DNA of 64,000 nucleotides, taken from contig NZ_CP084752.1 of the NCBI RefSeq assembly GCF_020535545.1, positions 3,933,501-3,997,500 on the forward strand, written 5' to 3'. The notes under the pieces were generated by a model that saw only the letters and a program-made list of their open reading frames with translations, did not search any database and was not told where the DNA came from. The stretch's first letter is position 1. Every line of letters begins with the position of its first letter. The position numbers were made by a program, and so were the translations under genes. This DNA comes from Roseateles sp. XES5. Lineage in GTDB: Bacteria; Pseudomonadota; Alphaproteobacteria; Rhizobiales; Rhizobiaceae. Below, piece after piece: positions 1 to 8,451 of the stretch.

Positions 1-1344
1 GGCGCCGTCTTCGTCGTCGGCGAGCAGCTCGTCCTTGGAAACGGTCTTGTCCGTTACCTTGATTTCGCCGAGCAGGTGATCGACGACCTTCTCTTCAAAG
101 ATCGGTGCGCGGAGCGAAGCTGCGGCGCCCGGGGTCTTCTGGAAGTAGTCGATGATCTGCTTTTCCTGACCCGGGAACTGGCGGAGCTGCTGGAAGAGCG
201 ACTGCTGCATTTCTTCGTCCGTTACCTGGACGCCGGCCTTTTCGCCGATTTCCGAGAGAACGAGGCCGAGGCGGACGCGGCGTTCGGCGAGCTTGCGATA
301 TTCTTCGCGCGCGGCTTCTTCCGTCGTGTCTTCGTCAGCGAAGGTCTTGCCCGACTGGGCGAGGTCCGTGTTGATCTGGCGCCAGATGTTCTCGAACTCG
401 GCGTCGACCAGGCGCTCCGGCGTGTCGAACTTGTACATCTCGTCGAGCTGGTCGAGGATCTGACGCTTGACCTTCTGGCGGGTGACCGAGCCGTACTGGC
501 TTTCGATCTGGCCACGGACGATTTCGCGCAGCTTGTCGGCCGATTCGAGGCCGAGCTTGGTGGCGAGGTCGTCGTTGATCTCGATGTCGGCGGCGCCAGC
601 GACGTCCTTGACGTTGATGTCGAAGGTGGCTTCCTTGCCGGCAAGGTTTGCAGCCGGGTAATCGGCCGGGAAGGTGACGGTGATGACCTTCTCGTCGCCA
701 GCCTTCAGGCCGACGAGCTGCTCTTCAAAGCCCGGGATGAAGCGGTTGGAACCGAGAACCAGTTCGGCGTCCTCGTCCTTGCCGCCGTCGAAGGCAACGC
801 CGTCGACCTTGCCGAGGTAGTCGATGGTGACGCGGTCGCCGTTGGCGGCCTTGCCCTTCTTGGTTTCGTAGGTGCGGGCGCTTTCGGCGATCTTCAGGAT
901 CTGCTCGTCAACTTCCTTGGCGTCGATCTCGACGACTTCACGGGTGACGGCGATGCCGGAATTGTCCTTCAGCGCGATGGCCGGAATGACTTCGTAGGAC
1001 AGGGTGAACTCGAAATCGGCTTCGCCGTTGAGGATCTTTTCCGCTTCGGCCTGATCTTCGGTCATCGCGACTTCCGGCTGCGTAGCGGACTTTTCGCCGC
1101 GCTCGGAGAGAATCGCCGACGGGCGTTCGCGGACGATCTCGTTGACGAGTTCGGCCATGACGGACTTGCCGTACATCTTCTTCAGATGGGCGAAGGGCAC
1201 CTTGCCCGGACGGAAGCCGTTGATGCGGACACGGCCCTTCACGTCCTCAAGACGCTCGTTCATCTGAGCTTCCATGTCCTTGGCCGAGATAACGACCTTG
1301 ATTTCGCGCTTCAGCCCTTCAGCGAGCGTTTCGATAACCTGCAT
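1..1344 (-). CDS. tig: Trigger factor, peptidyl-prolyl isomerase chaperone (3' end outside window)
   Basis: Ribosome-associated chaperone that binds nascent chains at the exit tunnel and has prolyl isomerase activity. The protein starts [18 protein letters not shown]. The ribosome-docking signature GFRPGKVP lies at residues 43-50, a FKBP-type PPIase domain ([19 protein letters not shown]) lies near 165-245, and a helical C-terminal arm follows. 448 codons are visible and the frame is still open at the window edge, so only the extreme C-terminus is missing. It reads away from the tRNA-Leu gene. Identification is secure from family knowledge. Confidence 0.97.
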   Translation of the reverse strand, partial: MQVIETLAEGLKREIKVVISAKDMEAQMNERLEDVKGRVRINGFRPGKVPFAHLKKMYGKSVMAELVNEIVRERPSAILSERGEKSATQPEVAMTEDQAEAEKILNGEADFEFTLSYEVIPAIALKDNSGIAVTREVVEIDAKEVDEQILKIAESARTYETKKGKAANGDRVTIDYLGKVDGVAFDGGKDEDAELVLGSNRFIPGFEEQLVGLKAGDEKVITVTFPADYPAANLAGKEATFDINVKDVAGAADIEINDDLATKLGLESADKLREIVRGQIESQYGSVTRQKVKRQILDQLDEMYKFDTPERLVDAEFENIWRQINTDLAQSGKTFADEDTTEEAAREEYRKLAERRVRLGLVLSEIGEKAGVQVTDEEMQQSLFQQLRQFPGQEKQIIDYFQKTPGAAASLRAPIFEEKVVDHLLGEIKVTDKTVSKDELLADDEDGA

Positions 1345-1523
1345 GTTCAAACCTTCATTTCGAGTTGGCGGTGCTCAAACCGGCCTGCCGGTTATGGCGA
1401 GCACCCCGCCGGTCCATTTGCCGGCAGTGGCTTTACTGAATTCGGTGGCCTTTTGGCAAGCAAAATGGCGCGCTGAAATGCTCCACGCCACGCGGAACGC
1501 TCAGTTTCCGCGTTTGGTGGCTC

Positions 1524-1608
<85 letters not shown>

Positions 1609-1745
1609 GTCTCAGAAACCCTTTTGCCACGGGCGGCCGGGCCGCTCCCATGGCGCCTTCCGAGCGCGGCGTCTCTATATCACCCGTTTTCGGCGGATCA
1701 AAGGAAAAATGCGCGGCAAACCCGCCCTTTCCCGGCCTTTTGGGC

Positions 1746-2336
1746 TCAATAGAGCGGTTCGTCGTAAACGGGCTCGCCCCTGAGGACGAGGCGGGCGATC
1801 TGCGGCGTACCATCCTTCGAGACGCGCGCCTCCACTTCCAGCTCCTCCTGGTTGCGACCGTCCTCCAGCACTTTGCCCTCTCCTTCCGGCACGTAATAGC
1901 GCTCGATGCCGTATTCGACGAAGAACGTATCGGGCAGACCGCCGGCGACGGAGGTGTAGAAATCGAGCGGCAGAGTGCGCAGGACGACGCTGCCCTCCTG
2001 AGGGGCGAGCGCGCCGAAGCTCGCCTCCGTCGCGCTCCACAGCCCGTCGGCGCCGGGCTTCAGGCGCACGTTGAGACGGGCGCGCGTTCCACCCTGCGGC
2101 ATCTCGCCTGTCACGATGGATTTCGAAATGGTCGAGATCGGGTAGGACAGGATCACGTAGTCGCCGCGCAGCAGGTCGCGCGGATCGACCGGCAGGGTCT
2201 TCAGCCTGATATCGGCGCCATTGCGCAGGATCGAGGCGCGGCTTTCGACCATGTAGCCGATGACGGCGGTCTGCAGCGCCGCCGCGATGATGGCGGCGGC
2301 GACCGGCGGGAGACGGAACAAGCGGGATGCGGTCAT
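1746..2336 (-). CDS. GDYXXLXY domain membrane-anchored protein
   Basis: 196 residues with one N-terminal hydrophobic segment (about residues 8-28) and a periplasm-facing remainder. The family motif is intact as GDYVILSY at residues 58-65. Members of this family (Pfam GDYXXLXY) almost always sit directly downstream of a DUF2157 membrane protein, as here: the upstream gene's stop lies 2 bases from this start. The two are probably one transcriptional unit forming a membrane complex of unknown function. No catalytic residues are evident. Confidence 0.85.
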   Translation of the reverse strand: MTASRLFRLPPVAAAIIAAALQTAVIGYMVESRASILRNGADIRLKTLPVDPRDLLRGDYVILSYPISTISKSIVTGEMPQGGTRARLNVRLKPGADGLWSATEASFGALAPQEGSVVLRTLPLDFYTSVAGGLPDTFFVEYGIERYYVPEGEGKVLEDGRNQEELEVEARVSKDGTPQIARLVLRGEPVYDEPLY

Positions 2337-2338
2337 GG

Positions 2339-3442
2339 TCAGGCCTCCGCCCGGGTTTCAGACTTGGCGAGGCGCCGCTCCAGCACGATCACGGCCCAGG
2401 CGATCAGCGCCACGACGAGGCCGGAGACGAGGAAGAAACCGGATGTGCCGATGATCGAGCCGATCGTCTCCGAGGCGAGATAGAGCGTTTCGGCGGCGAA
2501 GATGGCATAGCCGAGGTAGCGCACCGCGCCGTTCTCCTTGCCGGAGAGAACGATGCCGACGATGGCCGCGCCGAGCGTGACGATGCCGATGAACAGCCGG
2601 TCCGCAACGCCGCCGAATTCCGCATGCAACGCCATGAGGCCGAGCATCAGCACGAGATAGGCGTAGAAGGCGGGCGCAGCGCCGGCGCTGCGGGCCAGGG
2701 CATGGAGCGGCGATTGCGGCACGGCGGCCAGGAGATAGGCGATGGCGCCGAAGGACGCGATGGCGATGGCCGTCGTGCGCGTCTCGTTCTCTCCATAGAT
2801 ATAGGCAAGCCAGGCGACGAGCAGCAGATAGGCAAGATGCCGGACGCGATCGGCGCCCGTATAGCGCACCAGAAGGATGATGACGACGGCCATCAACGGC
2901 ATCAGCCAGAAGAGGACCGTCTCGTCGGCATTGTAGGACTGCGTCCAGTCGAAGCCCGCGACGGCGAAGGCGAGAAAACCGGCAATCGCCGTGACCGCGC
3001 CGGAGCGGAAGAGCGCGGCCGCCGCGACGGCGCCGGCGAACCAGACGAGCATCGCCTGGAACGTGTCGCCCGACAGGTGATACATCTGCCCGACCAGCGC
3101 GATGGCGCCGCCGAAGGCGAGCGTGCCGAGCACGAGGAAGGCGGCCGCCAGCCGCTCGGCGCCGCGCAGGATGAGCACGCCGCCCGCAAGATAGGCGCCC
3201 CAGATCAGCCCCATGATGCCGACGAGCCGCACGAGGCGCGGGATCGCGTCCCAATTGGCCGCGACGAGCAGCAGCACGGCGGCCGACAGGAGCAGCGCCG
3301 CGATGATCATCAGCACGCGGCCGAGGCTGAAGGAGCTTTCGCGGGAATCGTATTCCTTCAGCAGACGCCCGGCCGTTCCGGCATCGATCAGGCCCTGCGT
3401 CGTCCAGAGTTTGAGGTCGCGCTCCAGCCTGCCCCTGTACAT
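2339..3442 (-). CDS. DUF2157 polytopic membrane protein
   Basis: 367 residues. A soluble N-terminal segment (MYRGRLERDLKLWTTQGLID, about 40 residues) matches the start of the DUF2157 family and is followed by roughly ten or more transmembrane helices, beginning near VLMIIAALLLSAAVLLLVAA. It ends with a short basic tail. It is the first gene of a two-gene unit with the GDYXXLXY protein. The molecular role is unknown. ATG at 3442 is the natural start because the helical N-terminus is part of the domain. Confidence 0.85.
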   Translation of the reverse strand: MYRGRLERDLKLWTTQGLIDAGTAGRLLKEYDSRESSFSLGRVLMIIAALLLSAAVLLLVAANWDAIPRLVRLVGIMGLIWGAYLAGGVLILRGAERLAAAFLVLGTLAFGGAIALVGQMYHLSGDTFQAMLVWFAGAVAAAALFRSGAVTAIAGFLAFAVAGFDWTQSYNADETVLFWLMPLMAVVIILLVRYTGADRVRHLAYLLLVAWLAYIYGENETRTTAIAIASFGAIAYLLAAVPQSPLHALARSAGAAPAFYAYLVLMLGLMALHAEFGGVADRLFIGIVTLGAAIVGIVLSGKENGAVRYLGYAIFAAETLYLASETIGSIIGTSGFFLVSGLVVALIAWAVIVLERRLAKSETRAEA

Positions 3443-3820
3443 TCGTTTCGCTCCGCTTGGCTTTGCAAGTCCGCCGGATCGAATCCGGTCTCGTCAGCAG
3501 GAACGATAGAGGACGGCGAGAAATTCGCAATTGCCGTGAAATTCCTCGAAAATCCGAGAGGGAAGGATATGTGCAGGAAGTTTACTTATACGCACTTTAC
3601 ACAACCCGGACATGGAGACATGCGCAAGGCGCATGCCATCCATGCTCATATTGCACTGCACAAAACCGCAAATCCCGCTATTCTGCGGTCATCGGATCGA
3701 AAGCGATCCAGCCCGAAGCAAAGCGTCTTACCGGATGCGGCCGACGGGCAAGGGAATTGGTCGAACGCCCGGCATGACGCCGAAAGACCCGATGTTCCGG
3801 CAACGGAGATCGACAGAATT
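3443..3820. other. Intergenic region upstream of the anti-SD sRNA pair
   Basis: About 380 bases with no convincing gene on either strand. Reading frames here lack a ribosome binding site and resemble no family I know. It holds the divergent start of the DUF2157 unit and, on the plus strand, the TTGCACTGCACA motif at 3651 with a CTATTC hexamer downstream. The RNA made from that putative promoter, if any, would begin about 130 bases before the first sRNA hairpin. Confidence 0.5.
3651..3683 (+). promoter_or_regulatory. TTGCACTGCACA motif with CTATTC -10-like hexamer
   Basis: TTGCACTGCACA at 3651-3662 occurs exactly three times in the window (also 4808 and 43700). Here a -10-like CTATTC starts 27 bases after the motif start. 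At 4808 the hexamer CGTATA has the same 27-base offset. The match in geometry suggests a regulated promoter. Rhizobial LysR regulators of the VtlR/LsrB type are known to activate DUF1127 micro-protein genes and sRNAs, so such a protein is the candidate binder. That assignment is inference. Confidence 0.5.
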
Positions 3821-3940
3821 CGGAGCGACGCACTCCTCCTCCCAGCGTCCCTCCGATAGGATTGGCAACACTCCTCCTCCCAGTTGCCAATCGTCATTAT
3901 GACGCCCGCTGGATCTCCTCCCCAGCGGGCGTTATTTTTT
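3821..3940 (+). ncRNA. Anti-Shine-Dalgarno sRNA, copy 1 (alpha-r14/NfeR1 or CcsR 'cuckoo' type)
   Basis: Three consecutive hairpins each expose a CTCCTCC loop. Hairpin 1 is 3821-3855 (one C-C mismatch in the stem), hairpin 2 is 3860-3892 (GATTGGCAA pairs perfectly with TTGCCAATC), and hairpin 3 is 3903-3931 (ten perfect pairs, loop ATCTCCTCC). Hairpin 3 is followed by TTATTTTTT and so doubles as the terminator. This architecture is that described for rhizobial alpha-r14 RNAs such as NfeR1 and for Rhodobacter CcsR RNAs, which pair with ribosome binding sites of target mRNAs. The 5' end is approximate. The DUF1127 neighbours fit the known association. Confidence 0.85.
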
Positions 3941-4080
3941 GCGCTGCACGCCGCCTTTCGCCCATCGATCGCGCAATCGGCCCCTTCCTCCTCCCCGACG
4001 CATGCCGCCTGCGCATGGGTGCCATTCGCATCCGGCGCTACAGATGCAGGCCGAGGCGGGCTACGGTGGCTTCATCGATC

Positions 4081-4192
4081 GGGCGACGATCTTCTCCTCC
4101 CTCGTCCCCGACAGGATTGGCGGCCCCTCCTCCTCCCAAGCCGCCGATCGAAATTGGAAAGCCCGCCGGATCTCCTCCCCCGGCGGGTTTTT
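4081..4192 (+). ncRNA. Anti-Shine-Dalgarno sRNA, copy 2 (alpha-r14/NfeR1 or CcsR 'cuckoo' type)
   Basis: Second copy of the three-hairpin plan, with different stem sequences but the same loops. Hairpin 1 is at 4081-4109, with loop CTCCTCC and the same C-C mismatch position as copy 1. Hairpin 2 is at 4115-4149 (stem GATTGGCGGC, loop with CCTCCTCCC). Hairpin 3 is at 4162-4187 (CCCGCCGG/CCGGCGGG, loop ATCTCCTCCC), followed by a T-rich run that makes it a terminator. Stems have diverged with compensatory changes while loops are kept, indicating selection on the anti-SD loops. Confidence 0.85.
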
Positions 4193-4285
4193 CTTTTGCG
4201 CCGCACCAATCCCTCAGCGCATAGCAATCTTAACCTTTGTGGCCAAAAGCTGGAAATTTGACCAGAATTTCGCCCAAATTTATGC

Positions 4286-4321
4286 TTGACATGCACCAGT
4301 TGCATAGGTGCCCTGCTATAG
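4286..4321 (+). promoter_or_regulatory. Putative promoter of first DUF1127 gene
   Basis: The stretch contains TTGACA at 4286, TGCACC at 4293, TTGCAT at 4300 and a -10-like CTATAG at 4316. TGCACC to CTATAG leaves a 17-base spacer. The TTGACA is 30 bases upstream of the -10 hexamer, too far for a plain sigma-70 site. The TTGCA/TGCAC half-sites resemble the motif at 3651 and 4808, so an activator-dependent promoter is plausible. Confidence 0.4.
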
Positions 4322-4428
4322 CAGCGCTGTTCTTTTTTGCGGCGCAGCGTATATTCCCTATCAACAGATCAGGGCGGCGCCAAGGATGAGCGGCCGCTCA
4401 GTACGAAGCCCAAGAAAGGGGTATAGAC

Positions 4429-4572
4429 ATGAACCTGGCACGCTCTTTCAACAACTGGCGCAAGTATCGTCAGACGGTCAGCGAACTCGGCCGCATGACG
4501 GACCGTGAACTGCGCGACCTCGGCATCGGCCGCAGCGATATCCCCTACATCGCTCGCAAGGCTGCCAAGTAA
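4429..4572 (+). CDS. DUF1127 micro-protein 1
   Basis: 47 residues, MNLARSFNNWRKYRQTVSEL and then GRMTDRELRDLGIGRSDI, ending IARKAAK. This is the full short arginine-rich DUF1127 domain. A ribosome binding site (AAAGGGG) precedes the ATG. DUF1127 proteins in Rhizobiales (for example the VtlR-controlled ones of Brucella) and Rhodobacter (CcaF1 beside CcsR RNAs) act with sRNAs and affect stress, phosphate and fucose phenotypes; CcaF1 is reported to bind RNA. Here it follows two anti-SD sRNAs and precedes its own terminator. Confidence 0.93.
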   Translation: MNLARSFNNWRKYRQTVSELGRMTDRELRDLGIGRSDIPYIARKAAK

Positions 4573-4600
4573 GCCGATCGATCCTTTCGGATGATTTTCA

Positions 4601-4634
4601 AACGCCCTTCGGTTTTGCCGGAGGGCGTTTTCGT
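4601..4634 (+). terminator. Rho-independent terminator of DUF1127 gene 1
   Basis: AACGCCCTTCGG pairs with CCGGAGGGCGTT around a TTTTG loop and is followed by TTCGTTTC. It lies 28 bases after the DUF1127 stop codon. Confidence 0.85.
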
Positions 4635-4898
4635 TTCTGCTCGTCTTTTTGCGGCGCACAATGTCGCAATTTCTCATTCGCGACAAAACAGCCCATTTGG
4701 AAGGCATCAGGAAGCCGCGCCTATCCACCTGAAATAAAGGCGCTTTTGATGTTTTTGGCGCCATTGTGGCGGCCTTATTGCACAAATGCATAGCAGCTGC
4801 ATCTTCTTTGCACTGCACACTAATAGACAGTTCGCGTATACAGGCCTCACGAACCGGTGAGACAGACCTCCCGGCCAAACACTTCGAGGAAGACGATC
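4635..4898 (+). promoter_or_regulatory. Regulatory region of second DUF1127 gene
   Basis: No gene is visible. At 4778 and 4808 two TTGCAC elements stand exactly 30 bases apart on the same strand; the second begins the exact 12-mer TTGCACTGCACA. A CGTATA -10-like hexamer follows at 4835-4840. Paired half-sites about three helical turns apart are typical of LysR-type activators. This is the best-supported copy of the motif. Confidence 0.55.
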
Positions 4899-5042
4899 AT
4901 GAACCCGATCCGCATTGCAAAGAACTGGATTTCCTACCGCCGCACCCTGAACGAACTCGGCAACCTGTCGAACCACACGCTCTCGGACATCGGCCTGACC
5001 CGTTACGACATCCGTGACATCGCTTCGCGTTCGTTCCGCTAA
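4899..5042 (+). CDS. DUF1127 micro-protein 2
   Basis: 47 residues, starting MNPIRIAKNWISYRRTLNEL and ending DIRDIASRSFR, with the DUF1127 core LSDIGLTRYDI. The ATG at 4899 is chosen over upstream starts because of the ribosome binding site GAGGAAG and because it gives exactly the same length as the paralogue at 4429. The two are parallel duplicates with separate promoters and terminators. They are likely co-regulated through the shared TTGCAC motifs. Confidence 0.93.
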   Translation: MNPIRIAKNWISYRRTLNELGNLSNHTLSDIGLTRYDIRDIASRSFR

Positions 5043-5098
5043 GACATAGCCGGTTTCCGCCGCTGCGGCCGGAAACGGCGACGCGCGAGGAACGCTTC

Positions 5099-5125
5099 AA
5101 ACGGCACCATGAGGGTGCCGTTTTT
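5099..5125 (+). terminator. Rho-independent terminator of DUF1127 gene 2
   Basis: AACGGCACC pairs with GGTGCCGTT over a short ATGAG loop, followed by TTTTG. It is located 57 bases after the stop. Confidence 0.85.
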
Positions 5126-5196
5126 GATTCTGGGCATGGCAAGACCCGCCGCGCTTTTCCTTGGAATGCGCCGGCCGCCATGGTAACGAACCGCCC

Positions 5197-6606
5197 ATGA
5201 CCCAGACCTCTTCCCAAAGCCCCATCCATGTCATCGGCGGCGGCCTTGCCGGCTCAGAAGCCGCCTGGCAGATCGCCGAGAGCGGCATCCCCGTCATCCT
5301 GCATGAAATGCGCGGCGTGCGTGGCACGGATGCCCACAAGACGGACGGCCTTGCCGAACTCGTCTGCTCCAACTCCTTCCGCTCGGACGACGCCACCAGC
5401 AATGCCGTCGGCGTGCTGCACGCCGAAATGCGCCTTGCCGGTTCGCTGATCATGCGCTCGGCCGATGCCAACCAGGTGCCGGCCGGCGGCGCGCTCGCCG
5501 TCGACCGCGACGGCTTTTCCGTCGCCGTGACCGCCGCGCTGGAAAGCCATCCGCTGATCACCATCACCCGCGAGGAAGTGACGGGCCTGCCGCCGGAGGA
5601 CTGGGACCAGGCGATCATCGCCACCGGCCCCCTCACCGCGCCTTCGCTTGCCGAAGCCATCCAGGCGCGCACCGGCGCCGATTCGCTCGCCTTCTTCGAC
5701 GCCATCGCGCCCATCGTGCACACGGCCAGCATCGACATGGACACCTGCTGGTTCCAGTCGCGCTACGACAAGGTCGGCCCCGGCGGCACGGGCAAGGACT
5801 ATATCAACTGCCCGATGGACGAAGCGCAGTACAATGCCTTCATCGACGCGCTGATCGCCGGCGACACGACGGGCTTCAAGGAATGGGAAGGCACGCCCTA
5901 TTTCGACGGCTGCCTGCCGATCGAGGTGATGGCCGAGCGCGGCCGCGAGACGCTGCGCCACGGGCCGATGAAGCCCATGGGCCTCACCAATGCGCATAAC
6001 CCGACGGTCAAGCCCTACGCGGTCGTGCAGCTGCGCCAGGACAATGCGCTCGGCACGCTCTACAACATGGTCGGTTTCCAGACGAAGCTGAAATACGGCG
6101 CGCAGGCGGAGATCTTCCGCCTTATTCCCGGCCTTGAAAACGCGGAATTCGCCCGCCTCGGCGGCCTGCACCGCAACACCTACATCAATTCCCCGACGCT
6201 GCTCGATCCGTCGCTGGCGCTGAAGGGCCGGCCGGGCCTGCGCTTTGCCGGGCAGATCACGGGCTGTGAAGGTTATGTGGAAAGCGCCAGCATCGGCCTT
6301 CTCGCCGGCCGCTTCGCCGCCGCCGAGCGTCGCGGCGAGACGCCGTCGCTGCCGCCGGAAACCACCGCCTTCGGCGCGCTGCTGATCCATATCACCGGCG
6401 GCCACATCGTTTCCGACGACGAGCCGGGCAAACGCTCCTTCCAGCCGATGAACGTCAATTTCGGGCTGTTCCCGCCGCTGGAACCGGGCACGCTGACGAA
6501 GCCCGAGGGCATGAAGCGCTTCCGCGGCAAGGACAAGGCGCTCGCCAAGAAGCAAGCGACCGCCGCCCGCGCGCTGGAAGACTGCGCCCGCTGGCTGGGC
6601 CGCTGA
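5197..6606 (+). CDS. trmFO: Methylenetetrahydrofolate--tRNA-(uracil-54-C5) methyltransferase TrmFO
   Basis: FAD- and folate-dependent enzyme that makes ribothymidine at position 54 of the tRNA T-loop, using methylene-THF instead of SAM. The dinucleotide-binding GGGLAG is at residues 14-19. Further family motifs are [18 protein letters not shown] and [16 protein letters not shown]. The 469-residue length suits the family. An in-frame ATG at 5161 exists, but the family start aligns with MTQTSSQSP at 5197. It stands alone between the DUF1127 locus and a convergent gene. Confidence 0.96.
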   Translation: MTQTSSQSPIHVIGGGLAGSEAAWQIAESGIPVILHEMRGVRGTDAHKTDGLAELVCSNSFRSDDATSNAVGVLHAEMRLAGSLIMRSADANQVPAGGALAVDRDGFSVAVTAALESHPLITITREEVTGLPPEDWDQAIIATGPLTAPSLAEAIQARTGADSLAFFDAIAPIVHTASIDMDTCWFQSRYDKVGPGGTGKDYINCPMDEAQYNAFIDALIAGDTTGFKEWEGTPYFDGCLPIEVMAERGRETLRHGPMKPMGLTNAHNPTVKPYAVVQLRQDNALGTLYNMVGFQTKLKYGAQAEIFRLIPGLENAEFARLGGLHRNTYINSPTLLDPSLALKGRPGLRFAGQITGCEGYVESASIGLLAGRFAAAERRGETPSLPPETTAFGALLIHITGGHIVSDDEPGKRSFQPMNVNFGLFPPLEPGTLTKPEGMKRFRGKDKALAKKQATAARALEDCARWLGR

Positions 6607-6625
6607 TTGTCGGAAAATCCGCCGG

Positions 6626-7078
6626 TCAGCTCGGCTGACCGGCGACCTCGGCCCTGCCGGAGAGATTCGGCCTGAAGCTGCCGAGCAGCCAGAGCGAAAC
6701 CTCCGCCGCCTTCTTCTCATTTGCGAATTCGAACGTGCCGCCCTCGAAGGAGGCATCGGTGAACTGTACGGTCAGCCGCTTCGGGCCGGCGCTCGACACG
6801 CGCACCGTGCCGGGCTCGATGAGGTGGCAGGTATAGTGATGGCCATGGGCATGCATGCAGCCGGCCTTGCCGTCATGCAGGCGCAGGAACACGGTGCGGC
6901 CGTTCGTGGTGGCGATCATCTCGCGGATCGCCTCCTCGGGAAACGCCCGGCCGAATTCGAGGATGGCAAGGCCCGCATCCTCGCCCGCCAGTTCAGGCGC
7001 CTCGCTCCGCGTGCGGAAACTCTGGCGGAAGATCAGGCCGGCCACCAGCAGGCAGGCGATGGTGATGGTCCAGAGCAT
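6626..7078 (-). CDS. Membrane-anchored protein of unknown function
   Basis: 150 residues. The start at 7078 is chosen for its GGAGGAG ribosome binding site; a longer frame to 7165 has none. An N-terminal hydrophobic segment (MLWTITIACLLVAGLIF) looks like a signal anchor. The rest is a small soluble domain with a His/Cys-rich patch, CMHAHGHHYTCH near residues 78-89. This patch is conspicuous and could bind metal, but that is speculation. It is convergent with trmFO. I do not recognise a family. Confidence 0.75.
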   Translation of the reverse strand: MLWTITIACLLVAGLIFRQSFRTRSEAPELAGEDAGLAILEFGRAFPEEAIREMIATTNGRTVFLRLHDGKAGCMHAHGHHYTCHLIEPGTVRVSSAGPKRLTVQFTDASFEGGTFEFANEKKAAEVSLWLLGSFRPNLSGRAEVAGQPS

Positions 7079-7195
7079 CGGCTCCACTCCTCCACGAAAA
7101 ACGTCCCGTCGCTGTAGCCGACAAGGCTTGCGCCAGTTTTGCGTCCCGTCAAGCACCGGCCGCAAACATGCATAACGCTTTGCCGCCGGCCGGCC

Positions 7196-8068
7196 TCAGA
7201 ACGGCCCGCGGCGCGCGGCGCGCCACATCCACCATTGCCGCCGCCACTGCGCCGGCACGAGGGAGCGTTCGAGGCAATCGGCCCCTGCCTTTTCCGCCGC
7301 ATCGAGGATATGCGGCACGAGCGCGACCGGCAGGAAGGCCGGGCGATTCGCCGGCGCAACGCCACCGGCGCGCTTCGCCTTGGCGAAATGCTCGCGGCCG
7401 AGGCCGACAAAGGCCTCGATGGCGCGCGCCGCCGCAGCCCTGTCGTCGCCGGCGAGCAGCGCTTCGGGCGCCAGGCCCGTTGCGGCGAGAAGATCGGCCG
7501 GCAGATAGACCTGGCCGCGCCGGCGGTGGATCGGCAGCATCAGAATCAGGCCGGCGACCGTCTGCGCCACGCCGGCATGGCCGGCAGCCTCGGCGGATTT
7601 CGGCGCGCCCTGCGGGTCGAGGATGAGGCTTGCGAGCTGGATGAGCGCCGAGGCGGTTTCGCCGGCATAGCCTTCCAGCGCCGCACGGCTTTCCATCGGG
7701 TCGTTGTAGACGTCGAAGATGCGCGCTTCGGTCATATCGGTCAGCACGGCAACGGGCAGCCGGTGCTCCCTGACGCAGGCCATGAGGCCGACGGCGAGCG
7801 GATTGGCGGATGCATCGCCCTCCGCCGTGCCTTCCAGCACGTCACGCCACCATTGCAGGCGGATTTCGCCGGGCAGCGCCTCGCGCACCACGTCGCGCAC
7901 GCGGGCGATCTCGGCATGGAAGGCATAGAGCGCGGCCAGCGCGCCGCGCTTTTCCGGCGGAGCGAGAAGGCAGGCGAGATAGCGGTCGCGATCGGTATCG
8001 CGGAGCACCGTCAGGCCATGCGCATAGGGATCGGTTTTCGGATCGGTCACGAGAAAAACCGGCTTCAA
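7196..8068 (-). CDS. Squalene/phytoene synthase-like protein (NDUFAF6-type, degenerate)
   Basis: 290 residues with the squalene/phytoene synthase fold: KRGALAALYAFHAE corresponds to the helix before the first aspartate motif, and RRGQVYLP to the end of the second. The two acidic metal-binding motifs of active synthases are absent (IARVRDVV replaces a DDxxD-type segment; no aspartates precede HRRRGQVYLP). This matches the mitochondrial complex I assembly factor NDUFAF6 rather than a hopanoid or carotenoid enzyme. It overlaps the preceding Mth938 gene by 4 bases, so translation is coupled. The complex I link is inference. Confidence 0.85.
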   Translation of the reverse strand: MKPVFLVTDPKTDPYAHGLTVLRDTDRDRYLACLLAPPEKRGALAALYAFHAEIARVRDVVREALPGEIRLQWWRDVLEGTAEGDASANPLAVGLMACVREHRLPVAVLTDMTEARIFDVYNDPMESRAALEGYAGETASALIQLASLILDPQGAPKSAEAAGHAGVAQTVAGLILMLPIHRRRGQVYLPADLLAATGLAPEALLAGDDRAAAARAIEAFVGLGREHFAKAKRAGGVAPANRPAFLPVALVPHILDAAEKAGADCLERSLVPAQWRRQWWMWRAARRGPF

Positions 8069-8451
8069 ACGGCGATGAGCGCGGCGGCGACCGCCCGGCT
8101 CTCGGCCAGCATGACATTGAACGTGCGCACGGCGGCGCCCGTGCTCATCGGATCCGAACGGATGCGGCGCTCCGTCAGCGCCGCCTTGATTTCGGGCGGC
8201 AGGGGGCGGATTTCCTTGCCGGTGCCGACGAGCAGCACCTCGATCTCGCCCGCCTCGTCGAGCACGCGCTGGAGATCGGCGACGGTCAGCGGGGCGCCCT
8301 CTTCCTTGTCCCAGCCGTGAATGCCCGAGGGCAGGCAGAGGATGGAACCGCGGTGCGACATGTCGGCGAAACGGAAGCCGCCATTGCCATATGCGTCGAT
8401 CGGCGCACGTCCGGGGAAATGCGCCTCCCGGATTTCGATGCCCTTAGCCAT
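8065..8451 (-). CDS. Mth938-like domain protein (NDUFAF3-type)
   Basis: 128 residues, MAKGIEIREAHFPGRAPIDA, with the Mth938/DUF498 core VLLVGTGKEIRPLPPEIK and a C-terminal helix MSTGAAVRTFNVMLAESRAV. The human orthologue NDUFAF3 is a complex I assembly factor. The gene overlaps secDF by 8 bases upstream and the squalene-synthase-like gene by 4 bases downstream, so all three are one operon. ATG at 8451 follows GGAAAC; longer starts would run into secDF. Confidence 0.9.
   Translation of the reverse strand: MAKGIEIREAHFPGRAPIDAYGNGGFRFADMSHRGSILCLPSGIHGWDKEEGAPLTVADLQRVLDEAGEIEVLLVGTGKEIRPLPPEIKAALTERRIRSDPMSTGAAVRTFNVMLAESRAVAAALIAV

Noticed and set aside
7196..8068. Hopanoid or carotenoid biosynthesis gene
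   Set aside because: The aspartate motifs needed for prenyl-diphosphate chemistry are missing and no terpenoid genes are adjacent.
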